NCBI GenBank assembly: GCA_015698305.1
Contig: CP048620.1
Span: 2,626,001-2,690,000, forward strand
Direction of reading: 5' to 3'
Length of the DNA: 64,000 nucleotides
Source of the DNA: Candidatus Nitrohelix vancouverensis
GTDB lineage: Bacteria; Nitrospinota; Nitrospinia; Nitrospinales; VA-1
Part shown: positions 27,612 through 36,286 of the stretch, in pieces
How positions within the stretch are numbered: the stretch's first letter is position 1
Layout: the number at the start of each line of letters is the position of its first letter
The notes under the pieces: generated by a model
Databases searched by the model: none
Told to the model about the DNA's origin: nothing
What the model saw: the letters and a program-made list of their open reading frames with translations, nothing else
Made by a program: the position numbers and the translations under genes

Positions 27612-27839
27612 ATGTATATTGAAAAAGACGACCAGTACGCCGTCGAATGCCAATTAAAAATAGCCCCCGATTGCATCAAAACAGGTGAGTTTTGTGAAAC
27701 AAATGAAGACGCCGTAGAGTGGGTCGAAGAAGAATGTTGGATCTACTCAGGGGAAGGATGGATCTGTACGCAGTGCAATCTCCAGATATTCCAGAATATC
27801 GGCGATTTGAAACGTCGACAACGTCTTCCCAAAGACTAG
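27612..27839 (+). CDS. Small cysteine-rich hypothetical protein
   Basis: A 75-residue acidic protein with six cysteines (13, 21, 28, 42, 52, 55), including a CTQC pair, suggesting a bound metal or redox-active thiols. There is no signal peptide or membrane segment. The ATG at 27612 has AAAGGGA nine bases upstream; the frame extends upstream but without a good start. I do not recognise the family. The promoter motif shared with cysH hints at a link to sulfur or redox metabolism. Confidence 0.65.
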   Translation: MYIEKDDQYAVECQLKIAPDCIKTGEFCETNEDAVEWVEEECWIYSGEGWICTQCNLQIFQNIGDLKRRQRLPKD

Positions 27840-27929
27840 AAATTCGCACAAAACAGCCCAAACAAGGTTGACGAAACGAGACATTAGAGCCGCGATGCCT
27901 GTGGAGTCCATGGAAAGTAATTGAGGGCC

Positions 27930-28439
27930 TTAATTCCCACCTTCCTGCATACGCCGCTTTAATTCGAGTTGCGCTTCTTTAGTCGTGAGACGTCCCTCGT
28001 TCACAAGAATTTTCAAGACCATTTCCAATTCCATCGAATCCTCCAGAACTGGATGAGGACTGTTCGCAGACAAACGCCCCGCCGCCTCATGGATCGTATC
28101 GTCCAACGCATCCAGATCGACGGGTTTTTCCAAAAATGCCACCGCTCCCAGTTCCAGGCAATTCCTCTGCACCGCTTTATCCGTCACACCGCTGACCATG
28201 ATGATCGGCGTCTTTGGAATCCAGGCCCGCAAGGAACTCAAAAACAAATCACCCGCCAAACCCGGCATTTTGATGTCGAGCAAGATGACGTCGGGTTTGT
28301 AATCATGAATCAGAAGAATCGCATGTTGACTGTCCTGCGTGCATTCCACCTTGTCAACATCCGATGAATTTTTAAAATGAAACCGCATCATCTCAAGAAC
28401 AGTTTCATCATCATCAACGACTGCGATTTTGATGCCCAT
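27930..28439 (-). CDS. Response regulator, receiver domain only with helical tail
   Basis: A 169-residue protein: receiver domain (1-122) with Asp9-Asp11 pocket, phosphoacceptor Asp55 in VILLDIKMPG and the Lys in LEKPVD. The C-terminal 45 residues are helical and charged, with no DNA-binding motif. It starts after GAGG at a good distance. The histidine kinase gene lies 89 bases upstream on the same strand and is the likely partner. Output must pass through protein contact or the short tail. Confidence 0.88.
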   Translation of the reverse strand: MGIKIAVVDDDETVLEMMRFHFKNSSDVDKVECTQDSQHAILLIHDYKPDVILLDIKMPGLAGDLFLSSLRAWIPKTPIIMVSGVTDKAVQRNCLELGAVAFLEKPVDLDALDDTIHEAAGRLSANSPHPVLEDSMELEMVLKILVNEGRLTTKEAQLELKRRMQEGGN

Positions 28440-28528
28440 TGAACCTCTTAAAAAAAATAAAAATTGCCTCGTCCTGACGGAGCAGACTGCCGTCGCCCGT
28501 TCTCCAAAAATAATATAGCAAAGTTATC

Positions 28529-30097
28529 TTACAAATTTATATTGATGATAACCTCAGTGCCCCAGTCCTTTTCGCTGATCAATTTGACATCCCCGCCCCA
28601 CATCAGCGCTCGCTCCTTCATTCCCATGATGCCAAGCGAAGTTTCGTTATCGAATTCGTCCTGCATCATTCCCTTGCCGTCGTCCTTGACCCTCATTTCG
28701 AAAAAATGATCGTCGCTTTTGATGACAACTTCAATCTGACTCGCTTCAGAGTGACGCGCAATATTTGTAAGGCATTCCTGGAAAATCCGAAAAATACTGA
28801 TTGAACGTTGTTCATCCAGTTTAATGTCCGTGGAAGAAGTTTCCAGACTAAAGTTAACGCCCGTCTTTTCGTAAAAAGATTCGCCCTGCCACTCAATCGC
28901 CTCCGTAATGCTCATAGAATCCAGAATCGGCGGTCGCAAATCCTTCGATATTTTTTTGACGATCTGAATCGTATTATCAATCAGACTGTACAAACGATCC
29001 ATATTTTCTGAATACATCTGCAAGTCAACGCCATTTTTTTTGAGGAGTTTGTCAAAGAGAGAGATTTCAATTTTCAAAGTCGTTAACACCTGCCCCAGGC
29101 CATCATGCACTTCTCGAGCCATTCGCTTGCTTTCTTCTTCGCGGACAAAATCCAGCTTGCGATACAATTGTCTCAACTGAGAATTGAATTCCTCCTTATC
29201 TTTATCCGCCTGCCCCCGTTCGATAACGCGACCGAGCAAAATTCCGATGCTCTCCATGACGTCCAAAAAATGCGCGTCGGGTTCTTTCCCCACTTCTGAA
29301 AAAAATTCCATGACCCCGACGATCTGCGCCCCGATCAGGATGGGAAAGGCGAAACCGGAAGTCACGCCAATATTGCTGACCAGAGCGGCGCGGGGAAAGT
29401 TCGGGTCCTTATCAATATCAATGGTCCATTGCGCTTTTCCAGCTCCCACCACCCTTCCCGGCAATCCATGGCCCTCGGAAAAACGGGTTTCTTCGGTAAC
29501 TTTTCGAAATATTTCAAACTGGTCTGGGTTTTTCATGTACCAGATTTTGGTTGGGTACAAACTGCTGGAATCTTTTTCTGTCAGGTACAAATGCCCCACC
29601 GGCCAGCCCGTCCCTTCGCAGATCCGCTTCAGTGCGTATGAGATCGCATCGTCCATAGATCGACTCATATTCGTGTTGAAAGCAATATCCCGGTTCAACT
29701 CAACAAAACCACTCTCGAGCCGAAGGAGCTGATAGGCGCGCTCCGTTTCCTTGGTATTCAATCTTTCTTCCGCCCAGGTAATTTCCATAACGCCAAAATA
29801 GGCAGTCAGGATTATCATCATTAATGCCAGAGAGCGGTTGACCAGCGCATGCCATAGATCAGGACTTGGAGGTGAGACCCAGAGACCGAGGATGCAGAAT
29901 ACCGAGCCGGTAACGGCGCCCGCAAGCACATAAGGTCGGCGCCGGGTTCGAATCCCTAATAAAACCAAAGCCACATAGGGAATGCCTCCGGCAACGCCCA
30001 GGGGCAGGAGAAAATCGATGTAAAAAAAACTCAGCGTTAATATCACCCCAACCACGACGTAGGGCAATGGAGAAGCCTGATCTAATTTTTTATCCAT
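28529..30097 (-). CDS. Membrane sensor histidine kinase with GAF domain (NarX/DesK type)
   Basis: A 522-residue kinase. Four to five hydrophobic helices (about residues 10-105) form a membrane sensor without a large periplasmic loop; a GAF domain (about 140-300) follows, then a HisKA_3 dimerisation domain with the phosphorylated His331 in AREVHDGLGQ, and a C-terminal HATPase (NIARHSEASQ, VKDDGKGM, LGIMGMKERA). This kinase type usually partners with NarL-type regulators, but the adjacent regulator has only a receiver domain. Ligand unknown. Confidence 0.9.
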   Translation of the reverse strand: MDKKLDQASPLPYVVVGVILTLSFFYIDFLLPLGVAGGIPYVALVLLGIRTRRRPYVLAGAVTGSVFCILGLWVSPPSPDLWHALVNRSLALMMIILTAYFGVMEITWAEERLNTKETERAYQLLRLESGFVELNRDIAFNTNMSRSMDDAISYALKRICEGTGWPVGHLYLTEKDSSSLYPTKIWYMKNPDQFEIFRKVTEETRFSEGHGLPGRVVGAGKAQWTIDIDKDPNFPRAALVSNIGVTSGFAFPILIGAQIVGVMEFFSEVGKEPDAHFLDVMESIGILLGRVIERGQADKDKEEFNSQLRQLYRKLDFVREEESKRMAREVHDGLGQVLTTLKIEISLFDKLLKKNGVDLQMYSENMDRLYSLIDNTIQIVKKISKDLRPPILDSMSITEAIEWQGESFYEKTGVNFSLETSSTDIKLDEQRSISIFRIFQECLTNIARHSEASQIEVVIKSDDHFFEMRVKDDGKGMMQDEFDNETSLGIMGMKERALMWGGDVKLISEKDWGTEVIININL

Positions 30098-30304
30098 AAG
30101 TCACGCTGAACGCTTGGGACAATTTATTGAATATCACGAAACCGTATCGGCGCTCGTCCAGGGCAAATCAATTGTGCAATAGCCCTTTCGATGCAAGCCT
30201 GGAACAACCCGATCCCCTTGACTCTGAGCATAAATACCCGCATTCGCGATGGACGACCGTATCACCATAAAATTCTCTATCGATAAAAATCCAGGCAGGA
30301 AAAC

Positions 30305-30619
30305 TTAATCCGACCACTCGTCATCCTCGTCGTCGCTTCCAGTGTCCTTATCAGCATCCGTCTCTTCAACGAGAGCATCCACCTCATCCTGCTCCGCTTT
30401 GGTGATGAGTTCCTGAATCTCTTCATAACCCGAAGCCAGGCGTTGTATGTTAATCAGAAGGTTGATAAGGTCTTCTTCCTTACACTCGCGCATTCCAGCA
30501 ACCAAAGGACCCCGTTCATCGTCCTCGTAAACCTGGTCCCATTTATCAAACGTGGAAAGCACCTTGTCTTTGCAGTGAATCAGGTCGTAAAAAAAACTTT
30601 GAATATCGATTTTAGGCAT
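30305..30619 (-). CDS. Small acidic hypothetical protein
   Basis: A 104-residue cytosolic protein. The N-terminal 75 residues are helical, and the last 25 are almost all Asp, Glu and Ser. AAGGGA precedes the ATG. I do not recognise the family. It stands alone between two non-coding stretches of about 207 and 145 bases, in which I see no RNA gene or terminator. Confidence 0.6.
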   Translation of the reverse strand: MPKIDIQSFFYDLIHCKDKVLSTFDKWDQVYEDDERGPLVAGMRECKEEDLINLLINIQRLASGYEEIQELITKAEQDEVDALVEETDADKDTGSDDEDDEWSD

Positions 30620-30764
30620 GAAAATTTTCCCTTAATTAACAAATTTACGAACATCCCGCCAATATAACACGCTAATTTTTTTACATCGCCGCCATTAAAG
30701 TAATATATTATATTATTTATTTATCAACCGAACTCAAACGTTAATTTAAAATAATAATTTCAAT

Positions 30765-31247
30765 ATGTCCGAAGATGAACGCTTTAAAGACAACGACAAC
30801 GGAACATTGACCGACACCAAATACAATCTCATGTGGTTTAAGGAGGACACCTATTTGCTGAAACAGAAATGGTGCACCTGGAAGGGAGCCTGTAAATTTG
30901 TCGAAAAAATGAACGAAGACAATTTTGCGGGTTTTTCCGACTGGCGACTCCCCTCAACCCAAGAATGCAGGAATCTGTACGATCATGAAAGCAAAAACAT
31001 GGACTTCAATGATGATATCGTCCATATCGACTTGAGATTTCCCGAAGGCTGCGGCTTCAATTACTGGTGCGCTGAAGATAAGGGCATCAACGCCATGGTC
31101 TACAATTTTTATAGTGATCGCGCCTATCACGTTCGAAAAAATACCTCGAGCGAAAGTTTCATGTCCTGTCGGCCTGTGAGAACAGCCGGTCCGAAAGTAA
31201 AACGTAGCGGTCGCGTCTCCAATACCGGAAGAAGTCGCAGAGAATAA
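30765..31247 (+). CDS. DUF1566 domain protein
   Basis: A 160-residue protein with the DUF1566 fold: RFKDNDNGTLTDTKYNLMW at the start, GFSDWRLPSTQECRNLYD in the middle, YWCAED, and a terminal SCRPVR. This domain is related to the SUMF1/C-lectin-like folds and is common in secreted proteins; here there is no signal peptide. Function unknown. It ends with a Lys/Arg/Ser-rich basic tail. A second DUF1566 protein, which is exported, lies at 61140-61790. Confidence 0.8.
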   Translation: MSEDERFKDNDNGTLTDTKYNLMWFKEDTYLLKQKWCTWKGACKFVEKMNEDNFAGFSDWRLPSTQECRNLYDHESKNMDFNDDIVHIDLRFPEGCGFNYWCAEDKGINAMVYNFYSDRAYHVRKNTSSESFMSCRPVRTAGPKVKRSGRVSNTGRSRRE

Positions 31248-31280
31248 TCAGAGCCTCTTCCAACTTGCACTCATTTTATT

Positions 31281-32426
31281 ATGGCCTTTCATCGCGCAAG
31301 CCAGGCTTTCATTGACCTGAAAGCCTACCGTTCCAATTTTCAAACCGTGAGGTCCCTGCTCCCTCAAACAGTGGACATCCTGGCCGTCGTTAAAGCCGAC
31401 GCCTATGGGCATGGGGCCGTACCCTGCGCGCGCGCCGCGATTGAGGCCGGGGCGCATTGTCTCGGCGTCGCGATCGTTAATGAAGGGATTGAGTTGAGAG
31501 AGCATGGCCTGTCCAGCCCTATTCTGGTAATGGGCAGTTTCTTACCCGATGATGCAGAGGACATGGTCCGCCATGACCTTGAGATCACCCTGCACACGCT
31601 TGCGCAAGCCGACGCCGTCGAAAATGCCGCGCGCAAACAAAACAAACTCGCGCGCGTCCATATCAAGATCGACTCGGGAATGGGGCGTCTAGGCATCGAA
31701 TGCGGTCTGGCCCAATCCCTTTTCCAACGAGTGATCGATTCCAAATGCCTCAAACTCTCCGGTTTGTTCACGCATCTGGCGACCGCGGAATGGGAGGATA
31801 AGGATTATGCGCGCTATCAACTCGGACAATTTGAGACTCTCATCCAGTCCTTTCGCGAACAATACCCGCAATTACCGCCAGTTCATTGCGCCAATTCAGC
31901 CGCAACCGTCAATCACTCCAGAAGCTGGTTCGATATGGTGCGCCCCGGTCTGATCTTTTACGGCGCCTTCTCCGCGCCAAACCTGTTGCCCATGGTGCGC
32001 GAACTGACTCGCAAGGATGACCCCATTCGCCCGGTCATGACCTGGAAATGTAAAATCCTGCAAATCAAATCCACGCCCAAAGACGCCTGCCTGAGCTACG
32101 GCATCACCTACAAAACCCCTCGGGACAGTCGCATCGCCGTGATCGGCGTGGGTTACGCAGACGGCCTGCACCGTTTGCTTTCAAATAAAATGGAAGTTCT
32201 CATTCATGGACGCAGAGTGCGTCAGGTAGGGCGCGTCTGTATGGACATGACGCTGATCGACGTGACTGACCTGCCCGAAGTCGGTGTGGGAGACGAGGCC
32301 GTTATTTTCGGACGTCAGGGGGACGCCGCCATTTCAGTGGAAGAAACCGCAGGGCATTGCCAAAGCGTCGCCTACGAATTACTATGCGCGGTGGGTCAGC
32401 GCGTTCCTCGCGTTTACAACGCCTGA
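31281..32426 (+). CDS. alr: Alanine racemase
   Basis: A 381-residue PLP enzyme converting L-alanine to D-alanine for peptidoglycan. The PLP lysine is Lys38 in VVKADAYGHG; the second catalytic base is Tyr273 in LSYGITY; GVGYADGL and RVCMDMTLIDVT are family motifs. It ends tail-to-tail with the DUF3565 gene, overlapping by 13 bases. There is no strong ribosome site before the ATG. Confidence 0.96.
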   Translation: MAFHRASQAFIDLKAYRSNFQTVRSLLPQTVDILAVVKADAYGHGAVPCARAAIEAGAHCLGVAIVNEGIELREHGLSSPILVMGSFLPDDAEDMVRHDLEITLHTLAQADAVENAARKQNKLARVHIKIDSGMGRLGIECGLAQSLFQRVIDSKCLKLSGLFTHLATAEWEDKDYARYQLGQFETLIQSFREQYPQLPPVHCANSAATVNHSRSWFDMVRPGLIFYGAFSAPNLLPMVRELTRKDDPIRPVMTWKCKILQIKSTPKDACLSYGITYKTPRDSRIAVIGVGYADGLHRLLSNKMEVLIHGRRVRQVGRVCMDMTLIDVTDLPEVGVGDEAVIFGRQGDAAISVEETAGHCQSVAYELLCAVGQRVPRVYNA

Positions 32427-32617
32427 TTCATTTCATCATCGCAACGCTTGCATTCAACGCTTTCACCGACAAACTCATTTCGCCCCGCCGCCGTCAAGAC
32501 CCAGGGCCGTTCCACCATCGGCGGCTTGTGTCGCATATGACGAGCGTGACCGCAGGCCAGATCCGCCACCCAGTGATTTTCTTCATCCTGATGAAACCCT
32601 ACGATTCGTTGGAACAT
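32414..32617 (-). CDS. DUF3565 family small protein
   Basis: A 67-residue protein with the diagnostic pattern GFHQDEENHWVADLACGHARHMRH near the start, PWVL in the middle and CxxC (ECKRC) near the end. Conserved His and Cys residues suggest metal binding. The biochemical role of the family is unknown. It follows pyrD on the same strand after eight bases and may be cotranscribed with it. Confidence 0.82.
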   Translation of the reverse strand: MFQRIVGFHQDEENHWVADLACGHARHMRHKPPMVERPWVLTAAGRNEFVGESVECKRCDDEMNQAL

Positions 32618-32625
32618 GTCCTTTG

Positions 32626-33546
32626 TTATGCAATCGTTTTCAGATCGGCAATTTTAGCAAGCTGATGCGACCGGCAATAATCTTCAATGCCAGCCAACGT
32701 TTTCATGGTGACCGCAGGATCAAGAAAATTCGCCGTGCCAATCTGCACCGCTTTCGCTCCCGCCATCAGATATTCCAATGCATCCTCAGCGCATGCAATG
32801 CCGCCCACGCCGATCACGGGAATGTTGACCGCCTTTGCGGTTTGATAAACCAGGTACAAGGACAAGGGCTTGATCGCCTGCCCTGAAAGTCCGCCGGTTT
32901 TGTTCGCCAGATACGGTTCCTGTTTCTCCAGATCAATCGACATGCCAACGTAGGTATTCGCAACCGACAAGGCATCGGCGCCCGCTGATTCCGCCGCGCG
33001 CGCAATCTCTCCGATGTCCTGAACATTGGGAGCCAGTTTGACAATGAGCGGTTTGGAAGTGCGCGCGCGCGTCGCCGACACCACCGATGCGACTCTCTCC
33101 GGCGATGAGCAAAACAACTGACCGCCGTGCTCCACATTGGGACAGGAGATATTCATCTCCAAAGCGTCAAGGCGTTCCGCCTCAGACAGAGCCGCCGCCA
33201 TCTCGGCATACTCGCCTTCAGTCTGACCAAAAAAGTTAACGATGATACGCGCTCTGAATCGATGCAGTAGCGGGAGTTTTTCAGCGAGAAATTTTTCCAG
33301 ACCGATATTTTCCAGACCGATCGCATTCAACATTCCCGATTCCGTCTCTATCATTCGCGGAACCGGATTGCCCGCCTTCGGGCGCAGGGAAAGACCTTTC
33401 GTAGAAAAGCCGCCCAGGCGATCCAAATCCACAAATGGAAGGTATTCCAGCCCATAACCAAAGGTCCCCGAGGCCGCCAGCACGGGATTTTCCAATTTTA
33501 AAGGACCCAGATCCACCGAAAGATCCGGCATGAATTTATCCAACAT
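32626..33546 (-). CDS. pyrD: Dihydroorotate dehydrogenase, class 1B catalytic subunit
   Basis: A 306-residue FMN enzyme that oxidises dihydroorotate to orotate in pyrimidine synthesis. Family motifs are NPVLAASGTFGYG, NFFGQTEGEYAEMA, MNISCPNVEHGG (catalytic Cys), VKLAPNV and VGGIACAEDALEYLMAGA. The catalytic Cys, rather than Ser, marks a class 1 enzyme, and the sequence fits class 1B, which normally pairs with the PyrK iron-sulfur subunit. No pyrK is in the window. GGGAGG lies directly before the ATG; the next ATG at 33531 is an alternative start. Confidence 0.94.
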   Translation of the reverse strand: MLDKFMPDLSVDLGPLKLENPVLAASGTFGYGLEYLPFVDLDRLGGFSTKGLSLRPKAGNPVPRMIETESGMLNAIGLENIGLEKFLAEKLPLLHRFRARIIVNFFGQTEGEYAEMAAALSEAERLDALEMNISCPNVEHGGQLFCSSPERVASVVSATRARTSKPLIVKLAPNVQDIGEIARAAESAGADALSVANTYVGMSIDLEKQEPYLANKTGGLSGQAIKPLSLYLVYQTAKAVNIPVIGVGGIACAEDALEYLMAGAKAVQIGTANFLDPAVTMKTLAGIEDYCRSHQLAKIADLKTIA

Positions 33547-33588
33547 CGCCTCCCAAACCCGTCTATACCATTGATTTTATAAAAGTTA

Positions 33589-33618
33589 TTGACACCAGGA
33601 TGCCATCAGTCGTATAAT
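33589..33618 (+). promoter_or_regulatory. Consensus sigma-70 promoter
   Basis: TTGACA (33589-33594), 18-nt spacer, TATAAT (33613-33618). Both hexamers match the consensus exactly. The transcript start would be near 33625, about 50 bases before the SPOR gene at 33676. Confidence 0.75.
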
Positions 33619-33675
33619 TTTGACAGAATTATTCCATGTAAGATATTGAAAACTTATAATTTATAGAAAATCGCC

Positions 33676-34620
33676 ATGACCGACACTCCCATCGACGTTC
33701 TCAACAAATATAGCAAACAAATGGAAGATTTAGTCGAAAATGCTGAAATTGAAGCGGAATTGGAGGCGGAAAAACATATCCGCACCAAGAATACAAAGAC
33801 GCTGGGAATATCATCTATTGCAATCGCTTTCATGGCCATTACTTATTTTATTGTACAGAATAATTCGCAACCCCTCGACCCCGGCTTGCTTGAAAGCAAC
33901 GAACATATAGAAAAAATAGAAGCGGTTCAAAAGGACAACGCCATCATCGCCCAAAAAGCGGAAAACATTGAACCAGCTCAGGCCGACGCGCCTGCCCTTG
34001 TGGATACCATTGATGAAAAAAAACCTACGCCTCAGGGACGCGTGACCAAAACTTCAGCCGCTCCGGTTAAATTCCAGGCCGCTCCAACACCGAAATCACA
34101 AAAAGAAAAAGCCGCTAAAATCGCCGCTCAGGCAAAATCCGTTGAGAAAAAAAAGAGTATTGTTTCAGGCAAAACCTATTCTCTGCAACTGGGCGCGTTT
34201 AGCGTCAAACGCAACGCGGACAATTTCTCAACGAAACTTGAGAAAAAAGGATTCGACGCAACGGTGGTCGCCAAGACCATCAAGAAAACCCAGTACGCTG
34301 TTGTCGCGGGGGTGTTCCCCAATATAGAGACCGCTGAAGTCAGAAATAAAGAGCTGTCTGAAAAGGGTTACAAACCCAGCCTGAAAGAGATGGAGTCCGG
34401 GCACTATGCCGTCATCGCCGGTAATCGATCCAGCAAAAAATCCGCAGACAAACTGCAAAATGAACTGAGCCTGAAAGGCTTTCTCTCCAGCGCATCTCCC
34501 GTAGAGAGAGAAGTCCGCACCTACACCGTACAAATCAAGGACTACCCCTCTATCAAGAATGCCAAACAAGATCAGGTTAAGCTTGCGAGCCTCGGCATTC
34601 GCAATAGTTTCATCCATTAA
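33676..34620 (+). CDS. Inner-membrane protein with tandem SPOR domains
   Basis: A 314-residue bitopic protein: cytoplasmic N-terminus (1-42), one transmembrane helix (about 43-61, LGISSIAIAFMAITYFIV), an Ala/Lys/Pro linker (62-165), and about two SPOR-type repeats (about 168-310; YSLQLGAFSVKRNADNF, QYAVVAGVFPNIETA, YTVQIKDYPSIKNA). SPOR domains bind septal peptidoglycan. It is preceded by a near-perfect promoter, so expression is probably strong and constitutive. Confidence 0.85.
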   Translation: MTDTPIDVLNKYSKQMEDLVENAEIEAELEAEKHIRTKNTKTLGISSIAIAFMAITYFIVQNNSQPLDPGLLESNEHIEKIEAVQKDNAIIAQKAENIEPAQADAPALVDTIDEKKPTPQGRVTKTSAAPVKFQAAPTPKSQKEKAAKIAAQAKSVEKKKSIVSGKTYSLQLGAFSVKRNADNFSTKLEKKGFDATVVAKTIKKTQYAVVAGVFPNIETAEVRNKELSEKGYKPSLKEMESGHYAVIAGNRSSKKSADKLQNELSLKGFLSSASPVEREVRTYTVQIKDYPSIKNAKQDQVKLASLGIRNSFIH

Positions 34621-34775
34621 AACCAATCGTCAGAAACAGGAATTTCATCGCTCAAACTGCGCTCAATTTTTTATTATCGTAAGTTTGATTTCACTTCTCC
34701 GACCTAACAAAAATTGATACTCTAGGGATTATATATGGATGGTCCCGCTCACACCTAACATGTTGCAAGGAGAAG

Positions 34776-35105
34776 ATGATGAAAAAGGTTCTACCCGTTT
34801 TACCCGCAATACTGTTCTCGGCTTTCGCAGTCATCGCTAGCAATGGCTGGGCCGACGATGGACACGGCAAGATGTCGATGGAAGAAGGAAGCGGCAGTTC
34901 GGCTGTCCATGAGAATGCCCCAAAGCAAGAAGGTTCCGGTCATGATTATGCAAAGGATAAAGACCATAAAAAGGGACACTACAATTATAAAGGGCATGGC
35001 AGTAAAGAGGGCTACGACAAAGACCACCATGGCAAATATAAAGGTCATGGCGAGGGTTATGATAAAGACCATCACGGTAAGAAATACAAACGAGAAGGTA
35101 GCTGA
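34776..35105 (+). CDS. Secreted His/Lys/Gly-rich small protein
   Basis: A 109-residue exported protein. The signal peptide ends at about residue 26 (NGWA before DDGHG). The mature part is very rich in His, Lys, Gly, Asp and Tyr, with a repeated unit GYDKDHHGK(K)YK twice near the end and earlier KGHYNYKGHG. Clustered histidines suggest binding of copper, zinc, nickel or iron in the periplasm. AAGGAG before the ATGATG and an intrinsic terminator right after the gene make it a clean single-gene transcript. No known family recognised. Confidence 0.72.
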   Translation: MMKKVLPVLPAILFSAFAVIASNGWADDGHGKMSMEEGSGSSAVHENAPKQEGSGHDYAKDKDHKKGHYNYKGHGSKEGYDKDHHGKYKGHGEGYDKDHHGKKYKREGS

Positions 35106-35135
35106 GCCTGCCCCCTACGTTCCAGATATATGAAA

Positions 35136-35160
35136 GGGCGCCGCAAGGCGCCCTTTTTTT
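35136..35160 (+). terminator. Intrinsic terminator after the His-rich gene
   Basis: Perfect 7-bp stem GGGCGCC/GGCGCCC (35136-35142, 35147-35153) closed by a GCAA tetraloop and followed by seven T (35154-35160). Confidence 0.9.
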
Positions 35161-35266
35161 AATTCAGCATCAGCCATCTGCTCGATTGCATCTTCATTGC
35201 ATTGTGATCTAAACTGTCCCAATCTGAACGATCATCTTAAACCCAACTATCCCCGCGCTATCACCC

Positions 35267-36208
35267 ATGCTCATCGATCTTCTCAAAATACTCCTTGGTC
35301 TCGGAGCCCTATATTATGGAGGAGAGTTTTTAGTCACCGCCTGCATTCGAATCGCAAAAAGTCTCAACCTGAGCCCTTTCGCCATTGGCGCCACCGTCAT
35401 CGGATTTGGAACCTCCGCGCCGGAACTGACCGTCTCCATTCTGGCTTCCCTGCAAGGCGCGCCGGAACTGGCAATGGGCAACGTGATCGGCAGTAATGTC
35501 GCCAATGTCGGTCTTGTGCTTGGACTCACAGCGATCATCATTCCCTTGACGATCCGACCCTCCCTGTTCAAAACGGAAGCGCCTCCGCTTATCGCCGCCA
35601 CACTGCTCATTCTCTGGCTGGCATGGGACTATCAAATAAGCCGACTTGAAGGCGTCGTCATGGTTTTATTGTTGGCTCTGTTTCTCTGGTTCGCCCTCAG
35701 AAAAAATAACGACGACGAAATTTCTTTCGAAGAAGAAACCTCCTTGTTCGCCGGTCGCAATCTGGCCTGGCAGTGGCTACTCGCCTTGTTCGGTCTGGGG
35801 TGTTTGCTTGCGGGAGCGCAAATGCTCGTCGATGGAGCGGTGAATATAGCGCGATCTCTAGGCGTGAGCGAATGGATGATAGGCATTTCCATCGTTGCCG
35901 CAGGCACCAGTATGCCGGAAATCGCCTCGTCCATCATTGCCGCCAAAAAGGGTCATGGCGAAATGGCAATCGGCAATATATTTGGCAGTAATATATTCAA
36001 CATTCTGATGGTGCTTGGATTGACGGCTACGATTCATCCCTTGAAAATCAGCGAACCGATCCAGCCCGATTTGCTGTACTGCGCCGGAACGACATTCTTG
36101 TTACTCGCCCTGCTCTACCGGGGGATGGATCTAAAAAAGCTGGATGGCGCGATTCTGCTGGGTGCCTATACCTTCTATCTGGGCGCAAAGTCTGGCGGGA
36201 TTCTCTAA
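35267..36208 (+). CDS. Calcium/sodium antiporter (CaCA family, YrbG type)
   Basis: A 313-residue inner-membrane exchanger with about ten helices in two inverted repeats. Each repeat holds an alpha motif with an ion-binding Glu: GFGTSAPELTVSI in the first half and AAGTSMPEIASSI in the second, followed by GNVIGSNVANVGLVLG and GNIFGSNIFNILMVLG. It exchanges calcium or another cation against sodium or protons. Full length for the bacterial branch. Confidence 0.92.
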   Translation: MLIDLLKILLGLGALYYGGEFLVTACIRIAKSLNLSPFAIGATVIGFGTSAPELTVSILASLQGAPELAMGNVIGSNVANVGLVLGLTAIIIPLTIRPSLFKTEAPPLIAATLLILWLAWDYQISRLEGVVMVLLLALFLWFALRKNNDDEISFEEETSLFAGRNLAWQWLLALFGLGCLLAGAQMLVDGAVNIARSLGVSEWMIGISIVAAGTSMPEIASSIIAAKKGHGEMAIGNIFGSNIFNILMVLGLTATIHPLKISEPIQPDLLYCAGTTFLLLALLYRGMDLKKLDGAILLGAYTFYLGAKSGGIL

Positions 36209-36286
36209 AAGCCAAGAGGTTTTCGTGCGTCCTGCGTGTGGCTCAGGATTCCTGATTATCGACCGCTTGCGAGATGCTTCGGGAAA

